From positions 1-64,000 of the forward strand of contig JASDRS010000017.1 in the NCBI GenBank assembly GCA_041441915.1: a DNA stretch of 64,000 bases, given 5' to 3'. The notes under the pieces are model-generated. The model saw only the letters and a list, made by a program, of their open reading frames with translations. It made no database searches and was not told the DNA's origin. Below are positions 8,204 through 16,791 of the stretch, one piece after another. The stretch is from UBA10365 sp041441915 (GTDB lineage Bacteria; Pseudomonadota; Alphaproteobacteria; Rhodobacterales; Rhodobacteraceae). Each line of letters opens with the position of its first letter. Positions within the stretch are counted from its first letter, which is position 1. The position numbers and the translations under genes are program-made.

Positions 8204-8901
8204 CCGTCACAAGTCCCCATATTTTAGTGGTTGATGATGATGAACGTATTCGTGGCCTTTTGCAGAAATTTTTAATCCGAAACGGATTTTTGGTCACAAT
8301 TGCTCGGGATGCACGCCAAGCCCGCAATCTTTTGGTCGGACTGGAATTCGATTTGATCCTGCTTGATGTGATGATGCCCGGAGAAGACGGTCTCGCCCTA
8401 ACCCAAGATTTACGCGTTAAATTATCAGTTCCAATTTTGCTTTTGACCGCACGTGGCGAGTCCTCTAACCGGATCGAAGGGCTCGAGGCGGGTGCGGACG
8501 ACTATCTGGTCAAGCCCTTTGAACCCAAAGAGCTGTTACTGCGCATCAATGTAATCTTGCGCCGCCAACCTGAGACCCCAACGGCCGTTGGGGTGGCAAA
8601 AAACCTAAAATTAGGCGCAGTGCACTATAACATTGAGCGGGGCGAACTTTGGCAAGGCGATAAATTAATCCGCCTTACATTAACTGAGTCGCAGTTGATG
8701 CGGATCTTGGTAAAAAGTCCCGGAGAAGCTGTATCGCGAGAAGCGTTGGTAGGCGACTTAGGTGGCGCTGAGGCTCTAGGGCAAGAACGCACGGTTGATG
8801 TGCAAATCACCCGCCTGCGCCGTAAAATTGAACGAGATCCGCGCGAGCCGCGTTATTTACAAACTGTGAGGGGTGCAGGTTATATGCTGCAGCCTGACTA
8901 A
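8200..8901 (+). CDS. OmpR-family response regulator (PetR-like)
   Basis: The 233-residue protein has a receiver domain (1-120) with the acidic pocket D12-D14, phosphoacceptor D56 in DLILLDVMMP, T83 and K105 (DYLVKPF), all intact. A C-terminal winged helix follows, with the OmpR-type end RTVDVQITRLRRKIE and VRGAGYML. No sensor kinase is adjacent, so phosphorylation would have to come from elsewhere. The 4-base overlap with the MarR-type gene implies coupled translation and a shared regulatory task. It ends one base before the convergent GGT-family gene, leaving no room for a separate terminator. Confidence 0.9.
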   Translation: MTVTSPHILVVDDDERIRGLLQKFLIRNGFLVTIARDARQARNLLVGLEFDLILLDVMMPGEDGLALTQDLRVKLSVPILLLTARGESSNRIEGLEAGADDYLVKPFEPKELLLRINVILRRQPETPTAVGVAKNLKLGAVHYNIERGELWQGDKLIRLTLTESQLMRILVKSPGEAVSREALVGDLGGAEALGQERTVDVQITRLRRKIERDPREPRYLQTVRGAGYMLQPD

Positions 8902-10479
8902 TTAATAGCCCAAAGCACAACCGTCTTTGCGTGGGTCAGAGGCGCCGCATAGAACTCCATCTTCAATGACCTGAATTGACTGTGCGCCGCCAATTGCTTC
9001 GGGTGGGGCTATCACTTTGTGGCCCAGGTTCGACAACTCATCTGCGACCCTGGAGCTATAGCCACGTTCAAGGCGCAAGCCATCATGATCAGAGAATGCG
9101 CGTGGCCCATCAATTGCGGCCTGCGCATCCATGCCAAAATCTACTAGATTTGAAACAAAGCGGCTGTGGCCCGTGGATTGATAAGATCCGCCCATCACGC
9201 CAAAGGCAGTGGTCACTTTGCCATTCTTACGCAACATCCCGGGGATAATTGTATGCATTGGCCGCTTATTGGGACCAAGTTCATTTGGGTGACCTGCTTC
9301 AAGGGTAAAGCCCGCACCGCGGTTTTGGAAATTGATGCCAAATTCAGCTGACGCCAAACCCGACCCAAAAGAGTGAAACACTGAATAGATCAACGAAGCC
9401 ATCATCTGATCTTTATCGATGACGGTGATATAGATTGTATCTCGGTGCACGCTTTCTGTCAAAGCTGCAGGTGCGCCCATGGCTTTTTGTGTGTTGATCA
9501 AAGCTGCTAGTTTTTTGGCCGTTTCGGGGGACAGCATATAATCTAGGCGTTGCATGTGGGTTTTATCAGACACAAAACGGTTACGCGCATCATAAGCAAG
9601 TTTTGTGGCCTCGGCCTCAATATGGACGCGTGTTGCCCCAAAGGGTTCCATGGATGCAATGTCAAAATGTGACAGAATATTGAGCAGCAAAATTGCAGTG
9701 GCGCCCTGACCGTTGGGTGGGTGCTCGATCAGTTCGATACCATGATAGGCGCCTGATAGGGGTGTGTCATAGCTGCATTTAGTGGCTGCGAAATCATCCA
9801 TCTGGTGGCTGCCACCCATTGCTTGCAACGAGCGTTGCATATCTTCGCCCACGGCCCCCTCGTAAAAGCCTGCGCGTCCTTGGGTCGCAACTTTTTGAAA
9901 GACCTCGGCCATTTTGGGCGCACGGAAAACTTGGCCTACTTTTGGTGCTTGCCCATCCAGCAAATAGAACCTACGTGCGTCACCTTGTAGTAAATCAACC
10001 GAGCCCGCCCAGTCGCTGGCCACTCGCGGTGCGACGGGTACGCCTTCTTGAGCATAATGAATGGCCGGCGCGAGTGACGCTTCAAGCCCTGCACATCCCC
10101 AATCTTTCGACAGAGTGCAAAATGCATCAATTGCTCCTGGGATGGTTACCGCATCAACCGAACCAATCGGCACGGCGGTCAGTCCGCGATCACGCAGGCT
10201 TTGCGCCTGAAGCCTGGCCGGTGCGCGGCCCGATCCGTTTAAGGCAATGACCTGTTCTTGCCCTGCTGGCTTGATCAGAACAAAGCAGTCACCGCCGATG
10301 CCGCACATTTGTGGTTCGCAGACACCCAAAAGCGCGGCCCCAGCAATGGCCGCATCGACCGCATTTCCGCCAGCTTGCAAAATATCGATCGCCACCTTTG
10401 ATGCCAAGGGATGCGATGTGGCGCACATGCCATTGGTTGCAAAGACTTCTGATCGACCAGGTAAGTGAAAATCGCGCAT
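8902..10479 (-). CDS. Gamma-glutamyltransferase family protein (Ntn hydrolase)
   Basis: This is a 525-residue GGT-fold proenzyme. The family cleaves itself before a threonine, which becomes the nucleophile; the equivalent here is T348 in HRDTIYITVID. Other family blocks are GGNAVDAAIAG (37-47), CGIGGDCFVL (59-68), ENPPNGQG-like EHPPNGQGA (252-260) and DPRKDGCALGY at the end. There is no signal peptide, unlike periplasmic E. coli Ggt, so the protein is probably cytosolic. Relatives without export signals include amidohydrolases of purine/oxamate breakdown (HpxW type), so the substrate may not be glutathione. It is convergent with the response regulator and has no obvious partner gene. Confidence 0.85.
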   Translation of the reverse strand: MRDFHLPGRSEVFATNGMCATSHPLASKVAIDILQAGGNAVDAAIAGAALLGVCEPQMCGIGGDCFVLIKPAGQEQVIALNGSGRAPARLQAQSLRDRGLTAVPIGSVDAVTIPGAIDAFCTLSKDWGCAGLEASLAPAIHYAQEGVPVAPRVASDWAGSVDLLQGDARRFYLLDGQAPKVGQVFRAPKMAEVFQKVATQGRAGFYEGAVGEDMQRSLQAMGGSHQMDDFAATKCSYDTPLSGAYHGIELIEHPPNGQGATAILLLNILSHFDIASMEPFGATRVHIEAEATKLAYDARNRFVSDKTHMQRLDYMLSPETAKKLAALINTQKAMGAPAALTESVHRDTIYITVIDKDQMMASLIYSVFHSFGSGLASAEFGINFQNRGAGFTLEAGHPNELGPNKRPMHTIIPGMLRKNGKVTTAFGVMGGSYQSTGHSRFVSNLVDFGMDAQAAIDGPRAFSDHDGLRLERGYSSRVADELSNLGHKVIAPPEAIGGAQSIQVIEDGVLCGASDPRKDGCALGY

Positions 10480-11347
10480 AATGTACTCCTCTGCCCTACA
10501 AGTTAGAGCGCTGCAAAAGATTTTCCAAGGTTAATCTGAGCAAACTAATAAATCATTAGAACTTTAAAGCTTAGGAACTTTTTATTGTCGTGATGTTGAT
10601 ATTTTAGGCCGGTCGTAGCAGTTGTGATGATTAGCCAGTCATAGCCAACCTCGGGCACGTCTTGATCGTTTATAATGATTGGCACTGCTGCGTCAGGCAG
10701 GTTTAAGCCGAGCATGGGTAGACTTATATCTTCAAAAATTACTAACAAACCATTAACTAAATATTTAATTTTTACCTGAATTTGATCGATCCATTTGACA
10801 GAAGATTTTGAAAGACTTTGTTCAGCGCCACGAAAATGGCCATTAGGGGCAGTCAATGTCCAGCCGAATGAAGGCCATTTTCTTTTTATCGATCAGACTG
10901 CTTGGACTAAAGTGCCGCATGGTCACAATAGGCCAAATGGCAATGCAGTTTAACCACGTGATACATCCTTGTAAGGCGAACCACCTTTTCAAGGGTGAGC
11001 GCCAGGCACCCGATTTTATTCTGTGCTCTGGCCCCTTTAGCTTAATAACAGCCACAATCGGACCAAGTTAGCTAGAATAAATAAATTGACGCTCGACAAG
11101 CCCAGCATATAAAATATTAAGTAGACTAACAAAATGTTGGGCATAGATCCTTCGAATGGATTTCCCGCTTCGATAAGATCTTTACCCATCTTCGCTACTA
11201 ATAGAATGGCTATAACCGGCATAGTCGTTTGCGCAGTTATGTACCTTTCACAGCGCTAACACAGCGCTAAATTATGAGTTATATATTACCAATAGCTAAC
11301 TTTGGCAGCCCGAAGTGGCACAAGATTTAGCTATCAAAGGGGCGCCT
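10480..11347. other. Gene-poor stretch with possible remnants of a minus-strand gene
   Basis: No intact gene could be supported. Three short minus-strand frames lie nose to tail: 11222-11037 (hydrophobic, with NILLVYLIFYMLGLSS), 11055-10843 (with ITWLNCIAIWPIV) and 10856-10545 (soluble, strand-rich). They could be frameshifted pieces of one membrane-anchored protein, but I recognise no family in any of them. The DNA is more AT-rich than its neighbours. An alternative is ordinary intergenic sequence with chance frames. Confidence 0.3.
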
Positions 11348-11815
11348 ATGCCAGATTATGCCTTTCTTTCACAGCAGATCAACGCGCTGTGCCACGGGGA
11401 AACTGACGGCGTTGCGCTGATGGCCACAGTTGCCTGCGAGCTGCACGCCCACCACCCTATGTCGAATTGGACTGGCTTTTACCGCGTGATTGGCCACGAG
11501 CTTTTAAAAATAGGCCCCTATCAGGGTGGACATGGCTGTTTGGTCATTCCTTTTTCCAAAGGGGTCTGCGGTGCCGTGGCGCGCAGCAGGCAGGCCTTGC
11601 TCGTGCCCAATGTGGTGCATTTTTCAGATCATATTGCCTGTTCATCGGCCACGCAGTCTGAACTCGTGTTGCCAGTGTTCAATAGCCAAAATGTGCTTTT
11701 GGCCGTGCTCGATATGGACAGCGACAGCCTTGATGCCTTTACCGCGCATGACGTTAAGGCCTTAACGGCTATCCTGACCCATGTGTTCAAAGACACGCCT
11801 GGGCCCGTATTTTGA
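11348..11815 (+). CDS. msrC: Free methionine-R-sulfoxide reductase (GAF domain)
   Basis: fRMsr is a single GAF domain that reduces free L-methionine-R-sulfoxide with thioredoxin. The protein is 155 residues. Its three cysteines C64, C74 and C98 are spaced 10 and 24 residues apart, the same spacing as the catalytic trio C84/C94/C118 known for E. coli. The blocks IPFSKGVCGAVA and HIACSSATQSELVLPV are characteristic. The ATG at 11348 follows GGGGCG; an upstream start at 11315 adds residues outside the fold. The dead lysE frame overlaps its 3' end. Confidence 0.92.
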   Translation: MPDYAFLSQQINALCHGETDGVALMATVACELHAHHPMSNWTGFYRVIGHELLKIGPYQGGHGCLVIPFSKGVCGAVARSRQALLVPNVVHFSDHIACSSATQSELVLPVFNSQNVLLAVLDMDSDSLDAFTAHDVKALTAILTHVFKDTPGPVF

Positions 11816-12421
11816 CTTTTTTGATCTTGGTAGCTTTATTATTGCAGGACTTTTGGTGAATCTGGTTCCAGGCGTAGATGTGGCATTTGCTATGGGGTAC
11901 GGTCTTGTGGGTGGCGCCAAAAAAGGGGCCACTGCGGGGCTGGGTGTTGGTTTGGGGGTTTTCTTTCATATAGCGCTTACAGCCCTTGGAGTGGGAGCTT
12001 TGCTCGTGGCTTATGAGGGCTCACTTTATCTGCTACGGCTTTTTGGGGCGGCATATTTGATCTATTTGGGCCTTATTACATGGCAGCGCGCACCAAATAC
12101 CCGTGGGTCTTTTAATATAAGTGATCCAATGAGCACGACCCAAGCCTTTTTGTGCGGAGCCTTGGTGAACTTGCTAAACCCTAAGCCTATTTTTTTATCT
12201 TGGCCTTTTTGCCGCAATTTATTAACCCTGAACGGGGATCAGCTGCAGTACAAATATTTGTGCTGGGGACGATTTTCACCACAACTGGGGTTGTGATCAC
12301 CGCCGTCTATGGCGCGTTAGCGGGGCGCTTGAAACAGCTCTTGACGCCGTGAATGCGACTGATCCATAAGGCCACATCTTTACTGTTTTTTGGTTTGGCC
12401 GTACAATTGATATTTTTATAA
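11781..12421 (+). pseudogene. LysE-family amino acid exporter, frameshifted
   Basis: The first 130 or so codons read as a LysE/RhtB-type exporter: NLVPGVDVAFAMGYGLVGGAKKG and further hydrophobic helices, up to NLLNPKPI. At a run of seven T (12190-12196) the frame shifts; adding one T restores FFILAFLPQFINPERGS and the rest of the family. A further in-frame TGA (12350) then interrupts the last helix, after which LLFFGLAVQLIFL continues to the true end. Two independent lesions argue for a dead gene rather than a single sequencing slip. Its reading frame opens inside the 3' end of the fRMsr gene. Confidence 0.85.
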
Positions 12422-12428
12422 GGCTAAA

Positions 12429-13325
12429 ATGGCAAAAATTGCACTTTTAGACGGTGGTATGGGGCAAGAGCTTTTGGGGCGATCGCAAGATAATCCAAGT
12501 CCTCTTTGGGCCACCCAGGTAATGCTTGATCACCCAGATTTGGTGCGCGAAATACATCTTGATTATTATCAATCAGGTGCCACGATTGCCACGACCAACA
12601 CTTATGCTCTGCACCATGACCGCTTGATTCCCCAAGGGCAGGATAATTTATTTTTGGCCCTGTACGCCCATGCTTTGGGACAGGCAAGTGAGGCACGCGC
12701 CGCCCATGCATCCGGTCGCATTGCAGGGTCAATCGGACCCTTAGTCGTGAGTTACGGCGCCAATGTAGTGGCTCCTGTGGAAGAGACTGCACCTAAATAT
12801 GCCGAAATTGCTAATCTTTTGGCTCCCCATGTTGATTTTTTGCTAATTGAAACGATGGCTGGGCTTTTACAGGCCGAGGGTGCGCTTAAGGGGGCATCAG
12901 AAGCGGGTTTGCCCGTGTGGGTTTCTTTTACGGTAGATGACACCGACGGTACGCGCTTGCGCTCGGGCGAAAATGTAGTTGAAATTGAACGTCTAGTTGA
13001 AACCTATCGTCCCGCTGCGCTTTTGGCAAACTGCTCGTTGCCTGAAGTGATGAGCCAAGCGCTTGACTGCCTAAGCAAATTTGATCTGCCCTTTGGAGCC
13101 TATGCCAACGGCTTTACCCATATTCCTGACAGTTTCAAAATCCAAGGGGCCACGGCCGAACATCTGACCCGCCGCAATGACCTAAACCCTGAAAAATACG
13201 CTCAATTTGCTATGGACTGGGTGGCGCAAGGCGCTACCATCGTAGGCGGGTGCTGTGAAGTGGGACCCGCCCATATTCGTGAGCTTGCCAAGTGCCTGGG
13301 CGCTCACGGGCATCAGATTGTTTAG
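12429..13325 (+). CDS. Homocysteine S-methyltransferase family protein
   Basis: This is a zinc-dependent methyltransferase of 298 residues with the (beta/alpha)8 fold of MmuM and betaine-homocysteine methyltransferase. The N-terminal DGGMG (8-12) and the zinc ligands C202 (LLANCSLPE) and C275-C276 (VGGCCEVGP) are in place. Members make methionine from homocysteine using S-methylmethionine, betaine or related donors; the donor cannot be read from sequence. The RluA-type gene starts directly after the stop, so they share a transcript. I see no SAM-type riboswitch in the short leader. Confidence 0.9.
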   Translation: MAKIALLDGGMGQELLGRSQDNPSPLWATQVMLDHPDLVREIHLDYYQSGATIATTNTYALHHDRLIPQGQDNLFLALYAHALGQASEARAAHASGRIAGSIGPLVVSYGANVVAPVEETAPKYAEIANLLAPHVDFLLIETMAGLLQAEGALKGASEAGLPVWVSFTVDDTDGTRLRSGENVVEIERLVETYRPAALLANCSLPEVMSQALDCLSKFDLPFGAYANGFTHIPDSFKIQGATAEHLTRRNDLNPEKYAQFAMDWVAQGATIVGGCCEVGPAHIRELAKCLGAHGHQIV

Positions 13326-13976
13326 ATGACTGAATATATCTATCAACCGCCCGACGTGCCCTTGGTTATTCTATATCAAGACGATGACCTTGTGGTTGTT
13401 GATAAGCCTTCTGGGCTTTTATCTGTGCCTGGAAACAGTGAACTTAAGGCAGACTGCCTTTTAAGCCGTCTGACCGAGGCTTTGCCCCGATGCTTACTTG
13501 TGCATCGGCTTGATACTGATACGTCGGGTGTTATGGTCTTTGCGATGAATAAATCAGCGCAAGGGATTATCAGTCAGCAATTTGAAAAGCGCAAAACCAC
13601 TAAATCTTATCTGGCGCGGCTTGAAGGTCGATTAGAGCCCGATGCGGGGCGAGTTGATGTGCCGATTTGCGTTGACTGGCCCAACCGCCCACGACAGCAT
13701 GTTGACTTAGTAAATGGTAAATCCTCCCAAACAGACTGGAAGGTCTTGTCTCAAACAGACACTGAAACGCGCGTTGCTCTTTTCCCATTTACGGGACGAA
13801 GCCATCAGTTGCGCGTGCATATGGCACATGTTGGTCATCCGATCCTTGGTGATCGGTTTTATGCCACTGAGGCAGGGCGCAGCCATCCACGAATGATGCT
13901 TCATGCTTATGAGCTTGGGCTGTTTCAGCCTACCAGCGGTGAGCCTATGCACTTTAAGGCAGAATGCCCCTTTTAG
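13326..13976 (+). CDS. RNA pseudouridine synthase, RluA family
   Basis: The 216-residue enzyme converts uridine to pseudouridine in rRNA and/or tRNA. The catalytic aspartate is D63 in the signature HRLDTDTSG (60-68). The later blocks KTTKSYLARLEG and FTGRSHQLRVHMAHVGHPILG are typical. There is no S4 domain, and the length is close to E. coli RluA (219 residues), which modifies 23S rRNA and several tRNAs; RluA rather than RluC/D is therefore the better guess, though the exact site is inferred. The gene abuts the homocysteine methyltransferase and overlaps the convergent Sua5-type gene by 4 bases. Confidence 0.9.
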   Translation: MTEYIYQPPDVPLVILYQDDDLVVVDKPSGLLSVPGNSELKADCLLSRLTEALPRCLLVHRLDTDTSGVMVFAMNKSAQGIISQQFEKRKTTKSYLARLEGRLEPDAGRVDVPICVDWPNRPRQHVDLVNGKSSQTDWKVLSQTDTETRVALFPFTGRSHQLRVHMAHVGHPILGDRFYATEAGRSHPRMMLHAYELGLFQPTSGEPMHFKAECPF

Positions 13977-14941
13977 CCCTGGGGGCGCGGTGCGGCGCTG
14001 CGCCCTAACCGGTCATTAATGGCGCGGCCAAGGCCCACATTTGGTATGGGTGCAAATGCAATTAAGGCTTCGCCTTGCGCCAAAATATCAGCCTCGCGCA
14101 TCATGTGAAATAAATTGGCGGCCGCTTCGACCAGATCAGCCTTAGGCGACAGATTAAGGGCTGAACCGGAGCACTTAGGGCCAAAGCCCACCCAGATTTC
14201 ATTGGCTTTTGGCATCTTCACATCCAGTCGCACAAAGGCGGTTGGCGCATAATGCGACGTCAGTTGCCCCGGCGCAGAAATAGTGCTTTTGGGGTTGGGT
14301 ACGGCGAACTTACGTTGCAAAATGGCCTCAATCTTTGCGGCAGAGGCTCCACCGGGCCGTAAGAGCATCGGTGGCTCTCCCAAAGAAATGATGGTTGATT
14401 CCACGCCAACTATGCAGGGCCCACCGTCTAAAATAGCTGCTATGCGCCCCCCGAGGCCTTGAGCCACGTGATTGGCGCGTGTGGGGCTAATACGACCTGA
14501 CAGATTTGCTGAAGGGGCGGCCAAAGGTCCTCCAAAGCTTTGGAGCAAAGCGCGTGCAACCGAGTGTGCGGGAACGCGCAGTGCAACCGTTGCGAGGCCT
14601 GCCGTGACCAAGGGCGCGAGCCCCGCATCGGCGCGCAAAGGAACCACGATGGTCAAAGGTCCAGGCCAAAAGGCGTGGGCCAGAGCTAAAGTCAGTTCAT
14701 TAAAATGCGCATAAAGCTGTGCTTCGGCTAGGTCGTGCACATGCACGATGAGTGGGTTGAAATGCGGCCGTCCCTTGGCACTAAAGATCTGCGCAACTGC
14801 CAAGTCATTGCGTGCATCCCCCGCTAAACCATAGACAGTTTCGGTTGGGATCGCAACCAGCCCCCCAGCCCGCAATGTCTGCGTGGCGTGGTCAAAGCCC
14901 TGAGTATTTGGCATCAGCATTTGGGTGTTAAGATCAGGCAT
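13973..14941 (-). CDS. L-threonylcarbamoyladenylate synthase (Sua5/YrdC type)
   Basis: The enzyme makes threonylcarbamoyl-AMP from threonine, bicarbonate and ATP, the first step toward the t6A37 modification of ANN-decoding tRNAs. The N-terminal YrdC domain shows IPTETVYGLAGDA, SAKGRPHFNPLIVHV and PSANLSGRISPT. At 322 residues it is longer than YrdC (about 190) and carries the C-terminal Sua5 domain with the linker SAPGQLTSHYAPT, so it is the Sua5 form. The partner genes (tsaB, tsaD, tsaE) are not in the window. Convergent 4-base overlap with the RluA-type gene. Confidence 0.93.
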   Translation of the reverse strand: MPDLNTQMLMPNTQGFDHATQTLRAGGLVAIPTETVYGLAGDARNDLAVAQIFSAKGRPHFNPLIVHVHDLAEAQLYAHFNELTLALAHAFWPGPLTIVVPLRADAGLAPLVTAGLATVALRVPAHSVARALLQSFGGPLAAPSANLSGRISPTRANHVAQGLGGRIAAILDGGPCIVGVESTIISLGEPPMLLRPGGASAAKIEAILQRKFAVPNPKSTISAPGQLTSHYAPTAFVRLDVKMPKANEIWVGFGPKCSGSALNLSPKADLVEAAANLFHMMREADILAQGEALIAFAPIPNVGLGRAINDRLGRSAAPRPQG

Positions 14942-15117
14942 TGGCTTTTCGGTGAAGGGATAGTCACGTTACGCGCATACAAGTGATAAGTGCATTTTGC
15001 CAGCTGAAAGAAGGTCAGGCCATCTTTGACCCCTTAATCTAGGGTTGCGACAACGAGACCACGTGACAGCCTACTCTAATTGCGCTAAAATCAGCCAATA
15101 AATATCAGGATAAAATT

Positions 15118-15252
15118 ATGGCTGAACATAAACACGGTAGCATGGACACCAAAGTGCAAGAAAAGACCTTTGAGGGTTTTCTCCGTATGGTTGCTTGGGG
15201 GTCTGGGATTTCAATTGGGATTTTGATTTTAATGGCGCTTATTAACGTCTGA
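15118..15252 (+). CDS. aa3-type cytochrome c oxidase subunit IV
   Basis: A 44-residue protein: a short polar N-terminus (MAEHKHGSMDTKVQEKTFEG) followed by one membrane helix (FLRMVAWGSGISIGILIL) and a very short tail. This is the form of the small subunit IV found in Paracoccus and other alphaproteobacterial aa3 oxidases. In Paracoccus this subunit is dispensable for activity, so its role is thought to be structural. The main cox genes are not in the window; isolated placement is common for this subunit. It is easily missed because of its length. Downstream is a 350-base stretch without a gene. Confidence 0.82.
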   Translation: MAEHKHGSMDTKVQEKTFEGFLRMVAWGSGISIGILILMALINV

Positions 15253-15604
15253 ATTTGAAAAGGGGCCGCAAGGCAGTTGTCACCACCGAGAACTGCCGTA
15301 ATCGGATGGCTGACATTCAGGCATTTCTGATTGCGTGCTAGATTTTCACATCGATTACCTCGCTCGCGCCGCACACTATACGGGTAAGTAAATTTTTTTA
15401 GTGCCAAGGGGGCCATGGCCCATAGTTTTTTGTAAAAACTTTATGTAAAAATTTTCGAAAAATATGCCCTGCTTTGATGCGTTGAGAGTGACGTTGCTAC
15501 CCAAATACCTGCTCGCGCAATTTAGCTCAGTTAAACCAATCTGTGGGCCACATGATATCACATGAATATTGCGAAAAAACCACGCCAAAAGACCGTTGCA
15601 TTCC
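15253..15604. other. Intergenic stretch without recognisable gene
   Basis: Between cox subunit IV and the azlD stop I find no frame with recognisable content. A perfect 12-base palindrome GGGCCATGGCCC lies at 15410-15421 with no T-run after it, so it does not look like a terminator. A minus-strand frame at 15376-15588 has no ribosome site or familiar motif. Confidence 0.5.
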
Positions 15605-15934
15605 CTAGGTCAGAAGATAGTTCATGGCATAAAGTGTGAGCAAGCCGACCAAAACGGAAGCGATGACATTACGTGTCCAAAGCCCGATCACAATGGCTGC
15701 AAGTCCTGCTAAAAGCCTTGCTGGGTCGATGTGACCCTGAGTGGCGGTGGGCCAAAGTACCATTGGCGCCACAAGGCCTGGAATCACTGCCATTGGGGTA
15801 TAGCGCAACAACCGCAGCGTCCATTCGGGCAAACGTCGATTGCCAATCATTCCTAAAAAAGAAAAACGCAGCAAAAAGCTGCCAATGCCTAAAGAAAGGA
15901 TGATGGTCCAAATTTGGGTTTCAGAAAAATTCAT
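15605..15934 (-). CDS. azlD: AzlD-family branched-chain amino acid export subunit
   Basis: This 109-residue, almost wholly hydrophobic protein has about four helices and the AzlD blocks GSFLLRFSFLGMIG, LPEWTLRLLRYTPMAVIPGL and the ending AMNYLL. AzlD works with AzlC in export of branched-chain amino acids and analogues. Its start overlaps the azlC stop by 4 bases (ATGA), so the pair is translationally coupled. Function by family. Confidence 0.88.
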   Translation of the reverse strand: MNFSETQIWTIILSLGIGSFLLRFSFLGMIGNRRLPEWTLRLLRYTPMAVIPGLVAPMVLWPTATQGHIDPARLLAGLAAIVIGLWTRNVIASVLVGLLTLYAMNYLLT

Positions 15935-16650
15935 ATTGACGCCTTTTGACGGGATGCCAATATTTTCTCCACTGCGCTGCCTGCAACCATGGCTATAACC
16001 GCTGCTATCAAAAGCCCTGTATTATATGGCAATTTAATTAGTACTAACGAGAGAAGAACTGAGGTCAATGCTGCCACCACCTGCGCGCGGGTACGCAATG
16101 TGGTGGCAACCATCGCCAAAAATGCTAAGGGGAGAACAAAATCGAGCGCATATTGTGAAGGAATTTGTGCACCAATCGTCGCCCCCAAATAGGTTCCCAG
16201 ATACCAAAGAGGCCAAATCGGGGTAACTGTTCCCATAAAGAACGCAAATTTTATGGTGGTCGAGGCCTCGGGTTCTTTTTCAAAGTGTAAGATTGACGTT
16301 ATGTAACTTTGATCTAGAATCATGTAAGAGACTAAAGCCCTTTTCCAAAGCTTTAACCCACTCAAATGTGGATAAAGTGACGCTGAATACATCGCCATGC
16401 GCAAATTAACCGCCAAGGCCGTAAAAACCACAATGAAAATGGGCGAATTTTCAACCATTAGATGCAGCGCGGCAAATTGCGCAACGCCCGCAATTACAAT
16501 CACGCTAAAACCCATAACTTGCAGCAATGTGAGGCCCGCCTCGGTGCCCGCCAAGCCAAACATCATCCCAAAGGGCGCGATCACCATAACGAAGGGGATC
16601 GAGGCCACAAATCCGCCCCAAAAGGCCTGGTTTGTCAGATTTTTAGACAT
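15931..16650 (-). CDS. azlC: AzlC-family branched-chain amino acid export permease
   Basis: The 239-residue inner-membrane protein has the AzlC pattern: FWGGFVASIPFVMVIAPFGMMFG near the start, GVAQFAALHLM, NLRMAMYSASLYPHL and YMILDQSYI. With AzlD it forms a two-part exporter of branched-chain amino acids. It is transcribed first, and divergently from the RNase H-fold gene, with about 140 bases between the starts. No adjacent Lrp-type regulator is visible. Confidence 0.9.
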   Translation of the reverse strand: MSKNLTNQAFWGGFVASIPFVMVIAPFGMMFGLAGTEAGLTLLQVMGFSVIVIAGVAQFAALHLMVENSPIFIVVFTALAVNLRMAMYSASLYPHLSGLKLWKRALVSYMILDQSYITSILHFEKEPEASTTIKFAFFMGTVTPIWPLWYLGTYLGATIGAQIPSQYALDFVLPLAFLAMVATTLRTRAQVVAALTSVLLSLVLIKLPYNTGLLIAAVIAMVAGSAVEKILASRQKASI

Positions 16651-16780
16651 GGATCACTTTCTCAATGGCTTTACGATGCTTGTTCAAAGGCATAGGCAAT
16701 TAGGAAAGAACTTACAAATATAAGATTGATGATGGGACCTTTTTTAACACAGCCCTGCTCGGGTGCGTCCTCTACCTGGA

Positions 16781-16786
16781 AGGAGG
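16781..16786 (+). promoter_or_regulatory. Strong ribosome binding site fixing a TTG start
   Basis: AGGAGG ends five bases before the TTG at 16792. The only in-frame ATGs upstream (16726 and 16729) would translate through this site, so the TTG is the better start for the downstream gene. Confidence 0.75.
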
Positions 16787-16791
16787 CTGCT

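Noticed and set aside
12190..12196. T7 run in lysE as a phase-variation switch
   Set aside because: A second lesion (TGA at 12350) would still break the protein after slippage, so simple on/off switching is unlikely.
12350..12430. SAM or cobalamin riboswitch before the homocysteine methyltransferase
   Set aside because: The space is under 80 bases, is occupied by the end of the lysE remnant and shows no conserved riboswitch core.
15410..15421. Palindrome GGGCCATGGCCC as an operator
   Set aside because: No neighbouring gene start within 180 bases and no repeat of the motif nearby.
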